A stretch of 64,000 nucleotides of DNA. Origin: Streptomyces sp. R44 (GTDB taxonomy: Bacteria; Actinomycetota; Actinomycetes; Streptomycetales; Streptomycetaceae). The notes below the pieces were generated by a model. It did not search any database. It was given only the letters and a program-made list of their open reading frames with translations, and was not told where the DNA came from. The stretch spans positions 5,270,001 to 5,334,000 of the forward strand of contig NZ_CP163444.1 of assembly GCF_041053105.1 (NCBI RefSeq), written 5' to 3'. This document shows positions 8,620 through 17,799 of this stretch, piece after piece. The translations under genes and the position numbers were made by a program. Within the stretch, counting starts at the first letter, position 1. Each line of letters opens with the position of its first letter.

Positions 8620-8712
8620 TTTTTGTCGTGGACGCGATCGGTCCGCATCGCGTACGTTCCCCCGGCGGCGGCCGAGCGGTCGCCGCACGTCCCTATGGGG
8701 GGGACCCACACC

Positions 8713-9348
8713 ATGCGCATGCTCAAGAATCCGAACGGCCTGGCGCAGGCCGTCGTGGCCCTGCTCGCGGGCAACATCCTCTTCGACGTCGTGCTCGCCG
8801 GCATCGAAGCGAGTGAGCTGGGGGCCGACGACGCGGGCTACCCCGAATCCGCCTCCTTCGTGCCGGCCGACGGCGCCTACGTCCTGGCCGGCCTGGTGCA
8901 CCTGGCGACCATCGTCGTCTTCATCATCTGGTTCCACCGGCTGCGGAACAACGCCGAGGTCTGGGCCTCCGACCTGCAGACCCGTACGCCGGCCTATGCC
9001 ATCGGCGGCTGGTTCATCCCGATCGGCAACTTCTGGATCCCGCGGTCGGTCGCCGCGGAGATCTGGCGGGCCAGCCGCTGGGAGCCGTACGCGGCCGACG
9101 CCAAGGGGGAGCTGACGCTGCTCAACAGCTGGTGGGTGTGCTTCGTCGTCAGCGGCGTGACGGACTCGATCGCCGGGCGCCTGTACGAGGACGCCGCAAC
9201 CGTCGAGGCCTGGGAGATCGCGATCGTCTGGTCCCTCGCGGGCTACGGCCTCAACCTCGTCACCGCCGTCCTCGCCATCCTCCTCGTCCGTCGTCTGACC
9301 TCTATGCAGCACGCCAAGGCCACTGGCATGATTCCGGCCGCGCAGTGA
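8713..9348 (+). CDS. DUF4328 membrane protein
   Basis: This 211-residue protein has four predicted transmembrane helices. The DUF4328 signature is clear: FHRLRNNAEVWASDLQTRTP, then AIGGWFIPIGNFWIPRSVAA and EIWRAS. The family's function is not known. ATG 8713 starts right before the first helix, and the longer upstream frame is low-quality. Members often occur as isolated genes in streptomycetes, as here. Confidence 0.88.
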   Translation: MRMLKNPNGLAQAVVALLAGNILFDVVLAGIEASELGADDAGYPESASFVPADGAYVLAGLVHLATIVVFIIWFHRLRNNAEVWASDLQTRTPAYAIGGWFIPIGNFWIPRSVAAEIWRASRWEPYAADAKGELTLLNSWWVCFVVSGVTDSIAGRLYEDAATVEAWEIAIVWSLAGYGLNLVTAVLAILLVRRLTSMQHAKATGMIPAAQ

Positions 9349-9414
9349 CGAAAAAGCGCCCCCCGGCGCAGTAGTGGAAGTACTGCGTCCGCATCGGGTG
9401 GCGAGGAGGCGTCC

Positions 9415-9975
9415 ATGACGTCGGTGAACGGCCGGAGCCTGCTGGAACTGATCGACGGGGCCGACGAGCGAGGGCTGGCCGCGGCCGGACTCGCCTGCCT
9501 CGACCGCTGTCTGCCGCTGCTCGCCCCCGACCGGGCCGACGCCCTGCGCCCCGTGTGGGCCGCCGTCGCGCGCGGCGACGGCGGCGCCTGGGGCGAGGCC
9601 GTCGCCAAGGCCCGCGTCGAGCTCGACGTCGACGGTACGGAGGAGGCCGGGGCCGTACGCGCCATGCTCGCCGAAGCCCCGGCGGCCTGGACCGCCGAGG
9701 CCCTGCGCGCCTGGGCCGGGGACTGCTCCGTCACGGCGCTCGCCCTGCACGGGCGGTTCGACGCGGCGGGGGTGCCCGACGGTCTCGTCGAGCGCTGCCG
9801 GGCCGGGGACGCGGACGGCGCGGGCCCGCTGCTCGCCGGGGAGCTCCGACGCCAGCAGGCCGTCCTCGAAACGGTCGCCCACGGCCCGACCGGACTGCGC
9901 CGGGCGCGTGAACTCTCGGTCGAGGGCGGCCGGGTGCTGCGCGCGGTCGTCTCCCGCCGGGCCCGCACCGCCTGA
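9415..9975 (+). CDS. Conserved hypothetical protein, helical
   Basis: This 186-residue soluble, Ala/Arg/Asp-rich protein is predicted to be mostly helical. No signal peptide, membrane helix or recognised motif is seen. GAGGAGG at about 9400-9406 is a good ribosome-binding site for ATG 9415. It runs convergently into the Clp-N gene with only 3 bases between stops. I do not recognise the family. Confidence 0.75.
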   Translation: MTSVNGRSLLELIDGADERGLAAAGLACLDRCLPLLAPDRADALRPVWAAVARGDGGAWGEAVAKARVELDVDGTEEAGAVRAMLAEAPAAWTAEALRAWAGDCSVTALALHGRFDAAGVPDGLVERCRAGDADGAGPLLAGELRRQQAVLETVAHGPTGLRRARELSVEGGRVLRAVVSRRARTA

Positions 9976-9978
9976 CCG

Positions 9979-10716
9979 TCAGGCCTCCGGCGCCTGGATC
10001 GCGATCGAGGCGATCGTCTCCGCGATCTCCCGCTCCGCCGTGGCCTTGTCCAGGCCGAGCCCGCTCAGCACGCCCTGCCCGTCCTCGTGCTCCAGGAGGG
10101 CGAGCAGGATGTGCTCGGTGCCGACGTAGTTGTGCCCGAGGCGCAGGGCCTCGCGGAACGTCAGCTCCAGGACCTTCTTCGCCGCCGCGTCGTACGGGAC
10201 GAGCGCGGGCACCTCGTCGGCGGCCGGCGGCAGTGTCGCCGTGACCGCCGCGCGGACCTGGTCGAGGGTCACGCCCCGCGAGGTGATCCAGTGCGCCGCG
10301 AGGCCCTCCGGCTCGGCGAGCAGGCCGAGCGCCAGGTGGGCGGGGAGGGTCTCGGCGTTCCGGGCGGCGGTGGCCTCGTTCTGGGCGGCCATGACCACGT
10401 TCCGGGCGCGCGGGGTGAAGCGGCTGAACCCGGCGTTCGGGTCCATCTTCTCGGCGTCCGGCTCCTTGGGGACGAAGCGCTTCTGGGCCGCCTGGCGGGT
10501 GACGCCCATGCTGCGGCCGATGTCGGTCCAGGAGGCGCCGGAGCGCCGGGCCTGGTCCACGAAGTGGCCGATGAGGTGGTCGGCGACGTCGCCGAGGTGG
10601 TCCGCCGCGATGACCGCGCCGGAGAGCTGTTCCAGGGCGTCCGGATGGACCTTCTTGATGGCTTCGATGAGTTCGTCGAGACGGACAGGGACATTCAGAC
10701 CGACTGGATTCGTCAT
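9979..10716 (-). CDS. Clp N-terminal-repeat regulator with helix-turn-helix
   Basis: This 245-residue protein has an N-terminal helical region with a DNA-binding-like segment WTDIGRSMGVTRQAAQKRF (about residues 62-80). Two Clp-N repeats follow, with FTPRARNVVMAAQNEA, HLALGLL and YVGTEHILLALL. There is no AAA ATPase domain, so it is not ClpC. Proteins of this build are commonly annotated Clp protease N-terminal domain proteins. The HTH and the operator-like repeats at its promoter suggest an autoregulated DNA-binding protein (inference). Confidence 0.88.
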   Translation of the reverse strand: MTNPVGLNVPVRLDELIEAIKKVHPDALEQLSGAVIAADHLGDVADHLIGHFVDQARRSGASWTDIGRSMGVTRQAAQKRFVPKEPDAEKMDPNAGFSRFTPRARNVVMAAQNEATAARNAETLPAHLALGLLAEPEGLAAHWITSRGVTLDQVRAAVTATLPPAADEVPALVPYDAAAKKVLELTFREALRLGHNYVGTEHILLALLEHEDGQGVLSGLGLDKATAEREIAETIASIAIQAPEA

Positions 10717-10720
10717 GAGG

Positions 10721-10764
10721 CAACCTTAGGTTGACACCTCTCCACTGTCAACGGTCGGTTGACA
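10721..10764 (-). promoter_or_regulatory. Strong promoter with overlapping dyads for the Clp-N gene, probably leaderless
   Basis: On the minus strand TTGACA (10751-10746) and TAAGGT (10728-10723) are exactly 17 bp apart, a near-ideal housekeeping promoter. The expected start point falls on the A of ATG 10716, so the mRNA should be leaderless. GTTGACA (10730-10736) and TGTCAAC (10746-10752) form an inverted repeat over the -35 and spacer. CAACCT-T-AGGTTG (10721-10733) covers the -10, and a third GTTGACA lies at 10758-10764. This suggests repressor sites on the promoter. Confidence 0.75.
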
Positions 10765-11084
10765 CCCGAAGGGCGTACTGCGCCCCGGGAAGCGAGACGT
10801 CGCGAGAAAGAGTGAGAAAAGAAGGAAAGAAGAAGGGGGAAATGGGGGGAAATGGGAGACGACCGGGGCCGCCACCCCCCACAGGAGAGGCCCCGGTCGT
10901 CGTCCACGGAGCCGCAGCACGGCTCCGTACTCCTCTCAGCGCCGCCGGTGCGTTTTCTGTCACACCCCTCCGGACCGGCCGGAGGTTGCAAGTTGTACAA
11001 AGACCCCGGACCGCGTGGACGTGACGCCGCGACACCACGTAGCGTGCAGGTGCGCGAGGCCGCGTGGCGGGGTGACCAGCCGCG
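10765..11084. other. Intergenic region with purine tract and strong hairpin
   Basis: About 320 bases without a gene. A purine-rich tract (10800-10860) leads into a perfect 13-bp stem: GACGACCGGGGCC (10858-10870) with GGCCCCGGTCGTC (10889-10901) and an 18-nt loop. There is no U tract. A second small dyad CCTCCGG-ACCGG-CCGGAGG is at 10967-10985. The region lies between divergent genes, so the large hairpin would sit in the leader or upstream region of the sigma gene rather than end a transcript. Confidence 0.5.
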
Positions 11085-11807
11085 ATGACGCGGGGCGCGA
11101 CCACGTCACCGACGAACAGGGTTTGGGGAGTGCTGGGGGACGACGCGGAGCTGACGGCCGCGGTGCTCGCTGCGCAGGACGGGGACGAGAACGCGTTCCG
11201 TACTGTGTACCGCGCCGTGCAACCCCGGCTGCTGGGCTACATACGCACACTGGTCGGCGAGGCGGACGCCGAGGACGTCGCCTCCGAGTCCTGGCTCCAG
11301 ATAGCCCGCGACCTCGACCGCTTCGACGGCGACGCCGACCGGTTCCGCGGCTGGGCCGCCCGGATCGCCCGCAACCGCGCCCTCGACCACATCCGGATGC
11401 GCGGCCGCCGTCCCGCCGTCGGCGCCGACGAGACCGAACTCGCCGACAAGCCCGCCGACGCCGACACGGCCGGCGAAGCCCTGGAAGCCCTCGCCACCGG
11501 CGACACCATGCACCTGATCGCCCAGCTCCCGCAGGACCAGGCCGAGGCCGTCGTCCTGCGCGTCGTCGTCGGCCTCGACGCCAAGAGTGCCGCCGACACC
11601 CTCGGCAAACGCCCCGGCGCCGTGCGCACCGCCGCGCACCGGGGGCTCAAGAAGCTCGCCGAACTCCTCGGGGCCGACGGGCAGGGCGACGGCGCGGGAA
11701 CCGTCGTCCCCCTGGACGGCGTCCCTCCGCAACGCGGCCGGACACCGGGGTCCGTGGCCCCCGGCGGTGTGACGCAATCACGTCCGCGTACGCAGAAGGA
11801 CATGTGA
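11085..11807 (+). CDS. ECF-type RNA polymerase sigma factor
   Basis: This 240-residue protein has sigma region 2 at about residues 35-105 (FRTVYRAVQPRLLGYIRTLV, DAEDVASESWLQIARDL, FRGWAARIARNRALDHIRMR) and region 4 at about 140-195 (LPQDQAEAVVLRVVVGLDAK, then SAADTLGKRPGAVRTAAHRG). The C-terminal 40 residues are an unstructured tail. Its stop overlaps the next gene's start (TGATG), implying co-translation with a membrane partner that is the probable anti-sigma factor. Confidence 0.93.
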   Translation: MTRGATTSPTNRVWGVLGDDAELTAAVLAAQDGDENAFRTVYRAVQPRLLGYIRTLVGEADAEDVASESWLQIARDLDRFDGDADRFRGWAARIARNRALDHIRMRGRRPAVGADETELADKPADADTAGEALEALATGDTMHLIAQLPQDQAEAVVLRVVVGLDAKSAADTLGKRPGAVRTAAHRGLKKLAELLGADGQGDGAGTVVPLDGVPPQRGRTPGSVAPGGVTQSRPRTQKDM

Positions 11808-12895
11808 TGGCCGACGAGCGGTACCAGTGGCTCGACCAGGAGGCCGCGGAGCGGCTGCTCCGCGGCGAGCCGGTCGAGGCCGTCGACGACCGTGCGCGCG
11901 CCCAGGCCGAGCGCCTCGCCGAGGCCCTCGGCACGGCCCGTGTCCCCGCCGTCCCGCCGGCCGCGCGGACCGAACTGCCGGGCGAGGCGGCGGCGCTCGC
12001 CGCCTTCCGCAAGGCCACCGCCGAGCGGGCCGCCGCGGCCACCGCGTCCGCGTCCGCCGGCCGCACCGGCGCGGCCGACCTGGGCCGGGTCCGGCTCGCC
12101 CCCGTCACCGCCCCGGCCCGCCGCTGGGGACGTTCCGTGCGGTACGGACTGGCCGCCGCGGTCGCCGCCGTCACGGTCGGCGGCGTGGCCGTGGCCGCCG
12201 GCACGGGTGTGCTGCCGCTGGTCGGCCCGGCGCCCGCCAGCTCCGTCTCGGCGGGGGAGACCACCGACCCGCTCGTCTCGAAGGAGCCCGGCATACGCCA
12301 GGACCCCGAGACGCCCCCGACGGGACAGGACGGCGGCGAGCCCACGCCCGGCTCGTCCCCCTCGGCCGACTCCGGGTCCACCACCCCGACCCCCCGCGTC
12401 CCGGACGGACGCGGCACGGTCACCCCGGGCACGGGCACCCCCGAGCCCGGCAAGCCGTCGGGCAAGGACACCTCTCCCGAAGCCGCACGCGAGAAGGCCC
12501 TCATCGCCTGCCGTGAGTACCGGACGGGGAAGCTCGACGCCGCCGGCCGGCAGCAGCTCACGGGCGCCCTGCGCAAGGGCGAGACCCTGCGCGTCTACTG
12601 CGACCGGATCCTCTCCGGCGACACCGGTGCGCCCCAGGACGGATCCAAGGGCGACGGCAAGGACGACGGGGGCAAGGACGACTCCGGAAACAGCTCCGGC
12701 AGCGACCGCGGGAGCGGCTCGCTGGGCGGTTCCAACGGCGGTTCCAACGGCAGCTCCAACGGCACCGACAGCGGCTCCGCCAGCTCCGGGAACCGGGCCG
12801 GGAGCGTCCTTCCGGACGCCCAGCTCCAGGCCGGGGCCACCCTCGCGCTGCCCGCCGGAATCACCGCCGAGGCGCGCCTCCCGCTCGGGGTGTAA
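11807..12895 (+). CDS. Single-pass membrane protein co-translated with sigma factor (putative anti-sigma)
   Basis: This 362-residue protein has a cytoplasmic N-terminus (about residues 1-105) starting YQWLDQEAAERLLRGEPVEA, one transmembrane helix (about 108-130) and a long outer region. The outer region is rich in Ser, Gly, Thr and Pro, with a short folded core around CREYRTGKLDAAGRQQLTGA and a paired cysteine at LRVYCDRI. The zinc anti-sigma HxxxCxxC motif is absent. Position and overlap with the ECF gene make it the likely sigma regulator. That is inference from context only. Confidence 0.85.
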   Translation: MADERYQWLDQEAAERLLRGEPVEAVDDRARAQAERLAEALGTARVPAVPPAARTELPGEAAALAAFRKATAERAAAATASASAGRTGAADLGRVRLAPVTAPARRWGRSVRYGLAAAVAAVTVGGVAVAAGTGVLPLVGPAPASSVSAGETTDPLVSKEPGIRQDPETPPTGQDGGEPTPGSSPSADSGSTTPTPRVPDGRGTVTPGTGTPEPGKPSGKDTSPEAAREKALIACREYRTGKLDAAGRQQLTGALRKGETLRVYCDRILSGDTGAPQDGSKGDGKDDGGKDDSGNSSGSDRGSGSLGGSNGGSNGSSNGTDSGSASSGNRAGSVLPDAQLQAGATLALPAGITAEARLPLGV

Positions 12896-12990
12896 CACTT
12901 CTCGGCCCGTCGGCGCAGTAAGAAATGCCGACTGGTCATCGGCCGCGCAGAGAGCCGGGGTTCCCCCCGTACCTACGGCTCCGCGCACTC

Positions 12991-13029
12991 GGCGCGGGTG
13001 GGACACGTTCCCCCGGTCCCACCCGCGCC
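12991..13029. terminator. Bidirectional hairpin terminator
   Basis: GGCGCGGGTGGGA (12991-13003) pairs perfectly with TCCCACCCGCGCC (13017-13029) around a 13-nt loop. It lies between the convergent membrane-protein and L,D-transpeptidase genes. There is no U tract, as is common in Streptomyces. The gap also holds a weak 6-bp dyad (12909-12932). Confidence 0.65.
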
Positions 13030-13048
13030 CCTTCTTCTCCCTCCGCTG

Positions 13049-13909
13049 CTACCAGTGGACGACGACCTTGTCGCCGACCTTCACCTGGTCGAAGAGCGCG
13101 GAGAGCTTGACCTTGTCCCGGACGTTGACGCAGCCGTGCGAGGCCCCGGCGTAGCCACGGGCCGCGAAGTCCGCCGAGTAGTGCACGGCCTGGCCGCGGC
13201 TGAAGAACATCGCGTACGGCATGGGCGTGTGGTAGATCGTCGACGTCCAGTCCTTCGCCTTCCACTCCACCTTGAAGAGGCCCTCACGGGTCGGCGTGTT
13301 CTCCGAGCCGAAGCGGACGTCCATCGACGAGACGACCTTGCCGTCGATCATCCAGGCCAGCGTCCGGCTCTCCTTGCTGATGCACAGCACCCGGCCGGTC
13401 ATGCACCGCGGGTCCGGGGTGTCCAGCTTGTTCGTCGTCGACGGCTTCAGCTCGTCTGCGGTCGGCTTCCGGGTGGCGGAGAGCAGCTGCCGCCACGTCG
13501 CCTCGTCGACCGAGCCGGTCTGCGCCAGCCCCCGCCGCGCCTGGAACTTCTTCACCGCGGTCGCCGTCATCGTGCCGTAGAAGCCGGTGGGCGCCCGGTC
13601 GAAGAAGTCGAGCTGACGCAGCCGCGCCTGGAGCTCGCGCACCTGCTCGTTCTCGTCCCCGTCACCCATGAGCCGCTTCGCCACGGGCTTCCCGGAGGTG
13701 GGCGCGGCCGTGGGCGACGGCGGCTTGTCGTCCGTGGTCGGGGTCGAGCTCGGGGACGTCGTCCCGGGCGCGGTCGTGCTCGGCGCGGGAGCCGTGCTCG
13801 TACCCGTACCGGGTCCGGTACCCGCCGCGTCCGGCGTACAGCCGGCGGCGAGTGCCACCGCCGCAGCCGCCAGGACCACTCTGCGTATGACGGACGTGGA
13901 CCGCTTCAT
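13049..13909 (-). CDS. Lipoprotein L,D-transpeptidase with peptidoglycan-binding domain
   Basis: This 286-residue protein has a signal peptide and lipobox LAAGC (cysteine near residue 23), then a Thr/Pro/Ser spacer. A PG_binding_1 domain spans about residues 80-145 (VRELQARLRQLDFFDRAPTG), then the YkuD catalytic domain. The catalytic motif is intact: HYSADF followed by SHGCVNVRDK. It makes 3-3 crosslinks in peptidoglycan or attaches proteins to it, outside the membrane. ATG 13909 starts the signal peptide. The 186-bp region 13910-14095 upstream holds no other gene. Confidence 0.95.
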   Translation of the reverse strand: MKRSTSVIRRVVLAAAAVALAAGCTPDAAGTGPGTGTSTAPAPSTTAPGTTSPSSTPTTDDKPPSPTAAPTSGKPVAKRLMGDGDENEQVRELQARLRQLDFFDRAPTGFYGTMTATAVKKFQARRGLAQTGSVDEATWRQLLSATRKPTADELKPSTTNKLDTPDPRCMTGRVLCISKESRTLAWMIDGKVVSSMDVRFGSENTPTREGLFKVEWKAKDWTSTIYHTPMPYAMFFSRGQAVHYSADFAARGYAGASHGCVNVRDKVKLSALFDQVKVGDKVVVHW

Positions 13910-14095
13910 CGTTTCCCCCCGGGGTGTGTCGTGTGTACGTAGGGATGCTTCCCGGGCGCGTGCGGTTGCGCACGTGAGGAAGAGAGTGCGCATCCTGTGA
14001 GGAAGGTCCCGGCGCGCCGCCCTCCATCGCCCCACTACAGTCCGTCGCGAGGGTCGGTACCGCCGGGTGATCAGGTCGATCGGGAGGCACAACGC

Positions 14096-15676
<1,581 letters not shown>

Positions 15677-15700
15677 CCGATTCCGCCTGTTGAAATTTAA

Positions 15701-15734
15701 AGCGGAGTGTCGTACCGGTATGCGACACTCCGCT
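15701..15734. promoter_or_regulatory. 12-bp inverted repeat directly before lysE start
   Basis: AGCGGAGTGTCG (15701-15712) and CGACACTCCGCT (15723-15734) are perfect inverted arms around a 10-nt centre that itself contains the palindrome TACCGGTA. The right arm ends 2 bases before ATG 15737. It could be an operator, or a hairpin that ends the mutase transcript (25 bases after its stop). The position against the ATG makes ribosome access an issue if it folds in the mRNA. Confidence 0.6.
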
Positions 15735-15736
15735 CC

Positions 15737-16390
15737 ATGCTGGGTGTCACCGATCTTCCGACCTATCTCGCAGGGCTCGTCCTCATCATCCTCCTCCCGG
15801 GGCCGAACTCGCTGTACGTGCTGTCCGTCGCCGCCCGCAAGGGCACCCGCACCGGATACAAGGCCGCCGCCGGGGTGTTCACCGGCGACGCGGTCCTCAT
15901 GACGCTCGCCGCGCTCGGCGCCGCCTCGCTCCTGCAGACCACCCCGCTCCTCTTCATGATCGTGAAGTACGCGGGCGCGGGCTACCTGGCCTGGATGGCG
16001 TACGGGATGCTGCGCGCCGCCCTGGCGATGTGGCGCACCCGGCACGAGGCCGTCACCGAGTCCGCCGCCGAGCCGGACGCCGGGCCGTCCGAGCACCCGT
16101 ACCGCCGCGCGCTGATCATCAGCCTCTTCAACCCGAAGGCGATCCTCTTCCTGATCTCCTTCTTCGTGCAGTTCGTGGACCCCTCCTACGCCTACCCGGC
16201 GCTGTCCTTCCTGGTCCTCGGCACCCTGCTCCAGCTCGGCAGCTTCCTCTACCTGACGACCCTCATATTCGGCGGCACCCGCCTCGCCGCCGCGTTCCGG
16301 CGCCGCAAGCGCCTCTCCGCCGGCGCCACCACCGCGGCCGGCGCCCTCTTCCTCGGCTTCGCCGCGAAGCTCTCCCTGGCCGGTGCTTGA
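15737..16390 (+). CDS. LysE/RhtB family amino-acid exporter
   Basis: This 217-residue membrane protein has about six helices. The family motif is near the N-terminus (LIILLPGPNSLYVLSVAARK), and NPKAILFLISFFVQFVDPSY is typical of helix 4. It probably exports amino acids or analogues. The start at ATG 15737 gives the normal family N-terminus. A GTG at 15707 would put the upstream inverted repeat inside the coding region and is less likely. Confidence 0.92.
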   Translation: MLGVTDLPTYLAGLVLIILLPGPNSLYVLSVAARKGTRTGYKAAAGVFTGDAVLMTLAALGAASLLQTTPLLFMIVKYAGAGYLAWMAYGMLRAALAMWRTRHEAVTESAAEPDAGPSEHPYRRALIISLFNPKAILFLISFFVQFVDPSYAYPALSFLVLGTLLQLGSFLYLTTLIFGGTRLAAAFRRRKRLSAGATTAAGALFLGFAAKLSLAGA

Positions 16391-16472
16391 CCCTGGCGCC
16401 ACTCGTTCACCCGTTCGCGTGAATCCTCCGGGTGCGCGAAAAAACAGCCTGAGGTGGCATTACGGTCGCACC

Positions 16473-17750
16473 GTGACGACCTCCGCCACGGCAGCCGGTG
16501 GCACGGCCTATGCCCGGTACTCGTATCGGCTGCGCGTGTCATCCACGGCGCTTGCCGCTCTGCTTGGGGAGTGGGATCGGTGCCGGTGGATCTGGAACGA
16601 GTGCGTCGTACGGTCGAAGAAGGCGCATGCCGACGGCGAGAAATGCGGACCGGCCAGGCTGGACAAGATGCTCACCGAGGCACGAGCTATCACGCCGTGG
16701 CTCGCGCAGGGTTCATCGGTGCCGCAGCAACAACTCATCCGCGACTTCGGCAGAGCCCGCACGAAAGCGCTTAAGGACATCAAAGACCGCGTGCCTGTTC
16801 GGCGGCGGGCGGGACTCCCGACGTACAAGAAGAAGCGCGAGGCCGATCCGACACTCAACTACACGCGGAACGGTTTCTGTTTGAAGGGTGGACGTCTGCA
16901 CCTCGCGGGCAGGGTCGTACTGTCGGTGGTGTGGTCACGGGCGCTACCGGCCGATCCGACGTCCGTGCGTGTCTACCGGGACGCCCTCGGACATTGGTAC
17001 GCCTCTTTCGTGGTCCCTGCCACGACCCAGCCCCTGCCCGAGACCGGAGCGGCGCTTGGCGTCGACTGGGGCGTGAAGGAGATCGCCACCACCACAAGCG
17101 ATGCCCACGACCTTCCGCATCCTGAGTTCGGCCGAAAGTCGAAGGAGCGGCTGTCCCGGTACGACCGGATGATGGCCCGCCGCAGGCCCGGACGGGGGAA
17201 GCCGGCTTCAAAGGGATACCGGGAGGCGAAGCGGCTGCGGGTGAAGGCGCATCAGAAGGTCGTCAGGCAACGCGTGGACACTAGTCGCAAGTGGGCGAAG
17301 AAGGTCGTGCGCGACCATGACGCCATCGCGATGGAGGATTTCCGTCCCCGGTTCCTCGCCAAGACGACGATGGCCCGGAAGGCCGCCGACGCGACGATCG
17401 GCGCGACCAAGAACGCCCTGATCGAAATGGGCCGCAAGCACGGGCGAGACGTCCGTCTCGTGAACCCGGCATACACCACCATGGACTGCGCGCGGTGCGG
17501 AGCGAGAGCCAAGCACGTGCTGCCGCTGTCGGAACGTACGTACACGTGCGAGGCATGCGGAGCGACGTCCCCGAGGGACAAGAACTCGGCCCGCGTGATG
17601 CTCGTCCGGGCAGGTCTGGACCCGGCTGGTGTCGAGGGCGTGAGACCTCTTGGGGCGCAGCTCCAGGAGGCGGCCCGAGCCAGGAATCCTCTCCCTGAGC
17701 AGGGATGGGAGCATTCAAACGGTGTGAGGGTCGAAACTCGAAGCTCGTGA
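16473..17750 (+). mobile_element. tnpB: Stand-alone TnpB (IS200/IS605 OrfB) RNA-guided nuclease gene
   Basis: This 425-residue TnpB has an N-terminal helical recognition domain and a split RuvC nuclease. The catalytic acidic residues are visible: Asp in GVDWGVKEIATT, Glu in IAMEDFRP and Asp in SPRDKNSARVM. The zinc finger is CARCGARAK...YTCEACGAT. It looks intact and active. No TnpA (Y1 transposase) gene accompanies it. GTG 16473 is the likely start. A small hairpin TTCAC...GTGAA (16406-16423) may mark the left end. It lies between lysE and a MerR gene, and codon use is less GC3-biased than its neighbours. Confidence 0.92.
17681..17718 (+). ncRNA. Candidate 3' end of TnpB guide (omega/re) RNA
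   Basis: At the 3' end of tnpB, GGAATCCTCTCCCT...AGGGATGGGAG folds into a hairpin: TCCCT (17692-17696) with AGGGA (17701-17705), or CTCCC (17691-17695) with GGGAG (17707-17711). CATTCAA follows. This hairpin just before a TTCAA-type right end is the known layout of IS605 guide RNAs, where the flanking host DNA becomes the guide. If so, the guide would start near 17719 and the last ten or so TnpB codons lie outside the element. Pattern-based only. Confidence 0.4.
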
Positions 17751-17758
17751 CACCGCGC

Positions 17759-17789
17759 TTGACTCTCACGCCGTGTCAGAGTTTTGAGT
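17759..17789 (+). promoter_or_regulatory. MerR-type promoter/operator
   Basis: A TTGACT -35 (17759-17764) is overlapped by an imperfect dyad ACTCTCAC...GTCAGAGT (17762-17782). The -10 is unclear (TTTGAG or TTGAGT, 18-19 bp away), which fits the long spacer of MerR-controlled promoters. A degenerate inverted copy (GGTGTGAGGGTC) lies at 17721-17732, inside the tnpB end. AGGGG at 17791-17795 can serve as ribosome-binding site for ATG 17800. Confidence 0.5.
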
Positions 17790-17799
17790 AAGGGGCGTC

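Noticed and set aside
7102..9882. 926-codon minus-strand open frame
   Set aside because: It is antisense to the hexosaminidase and DUF4328 genes, with Arg/Gly/Asp-rich low-complexity translation and no domain.
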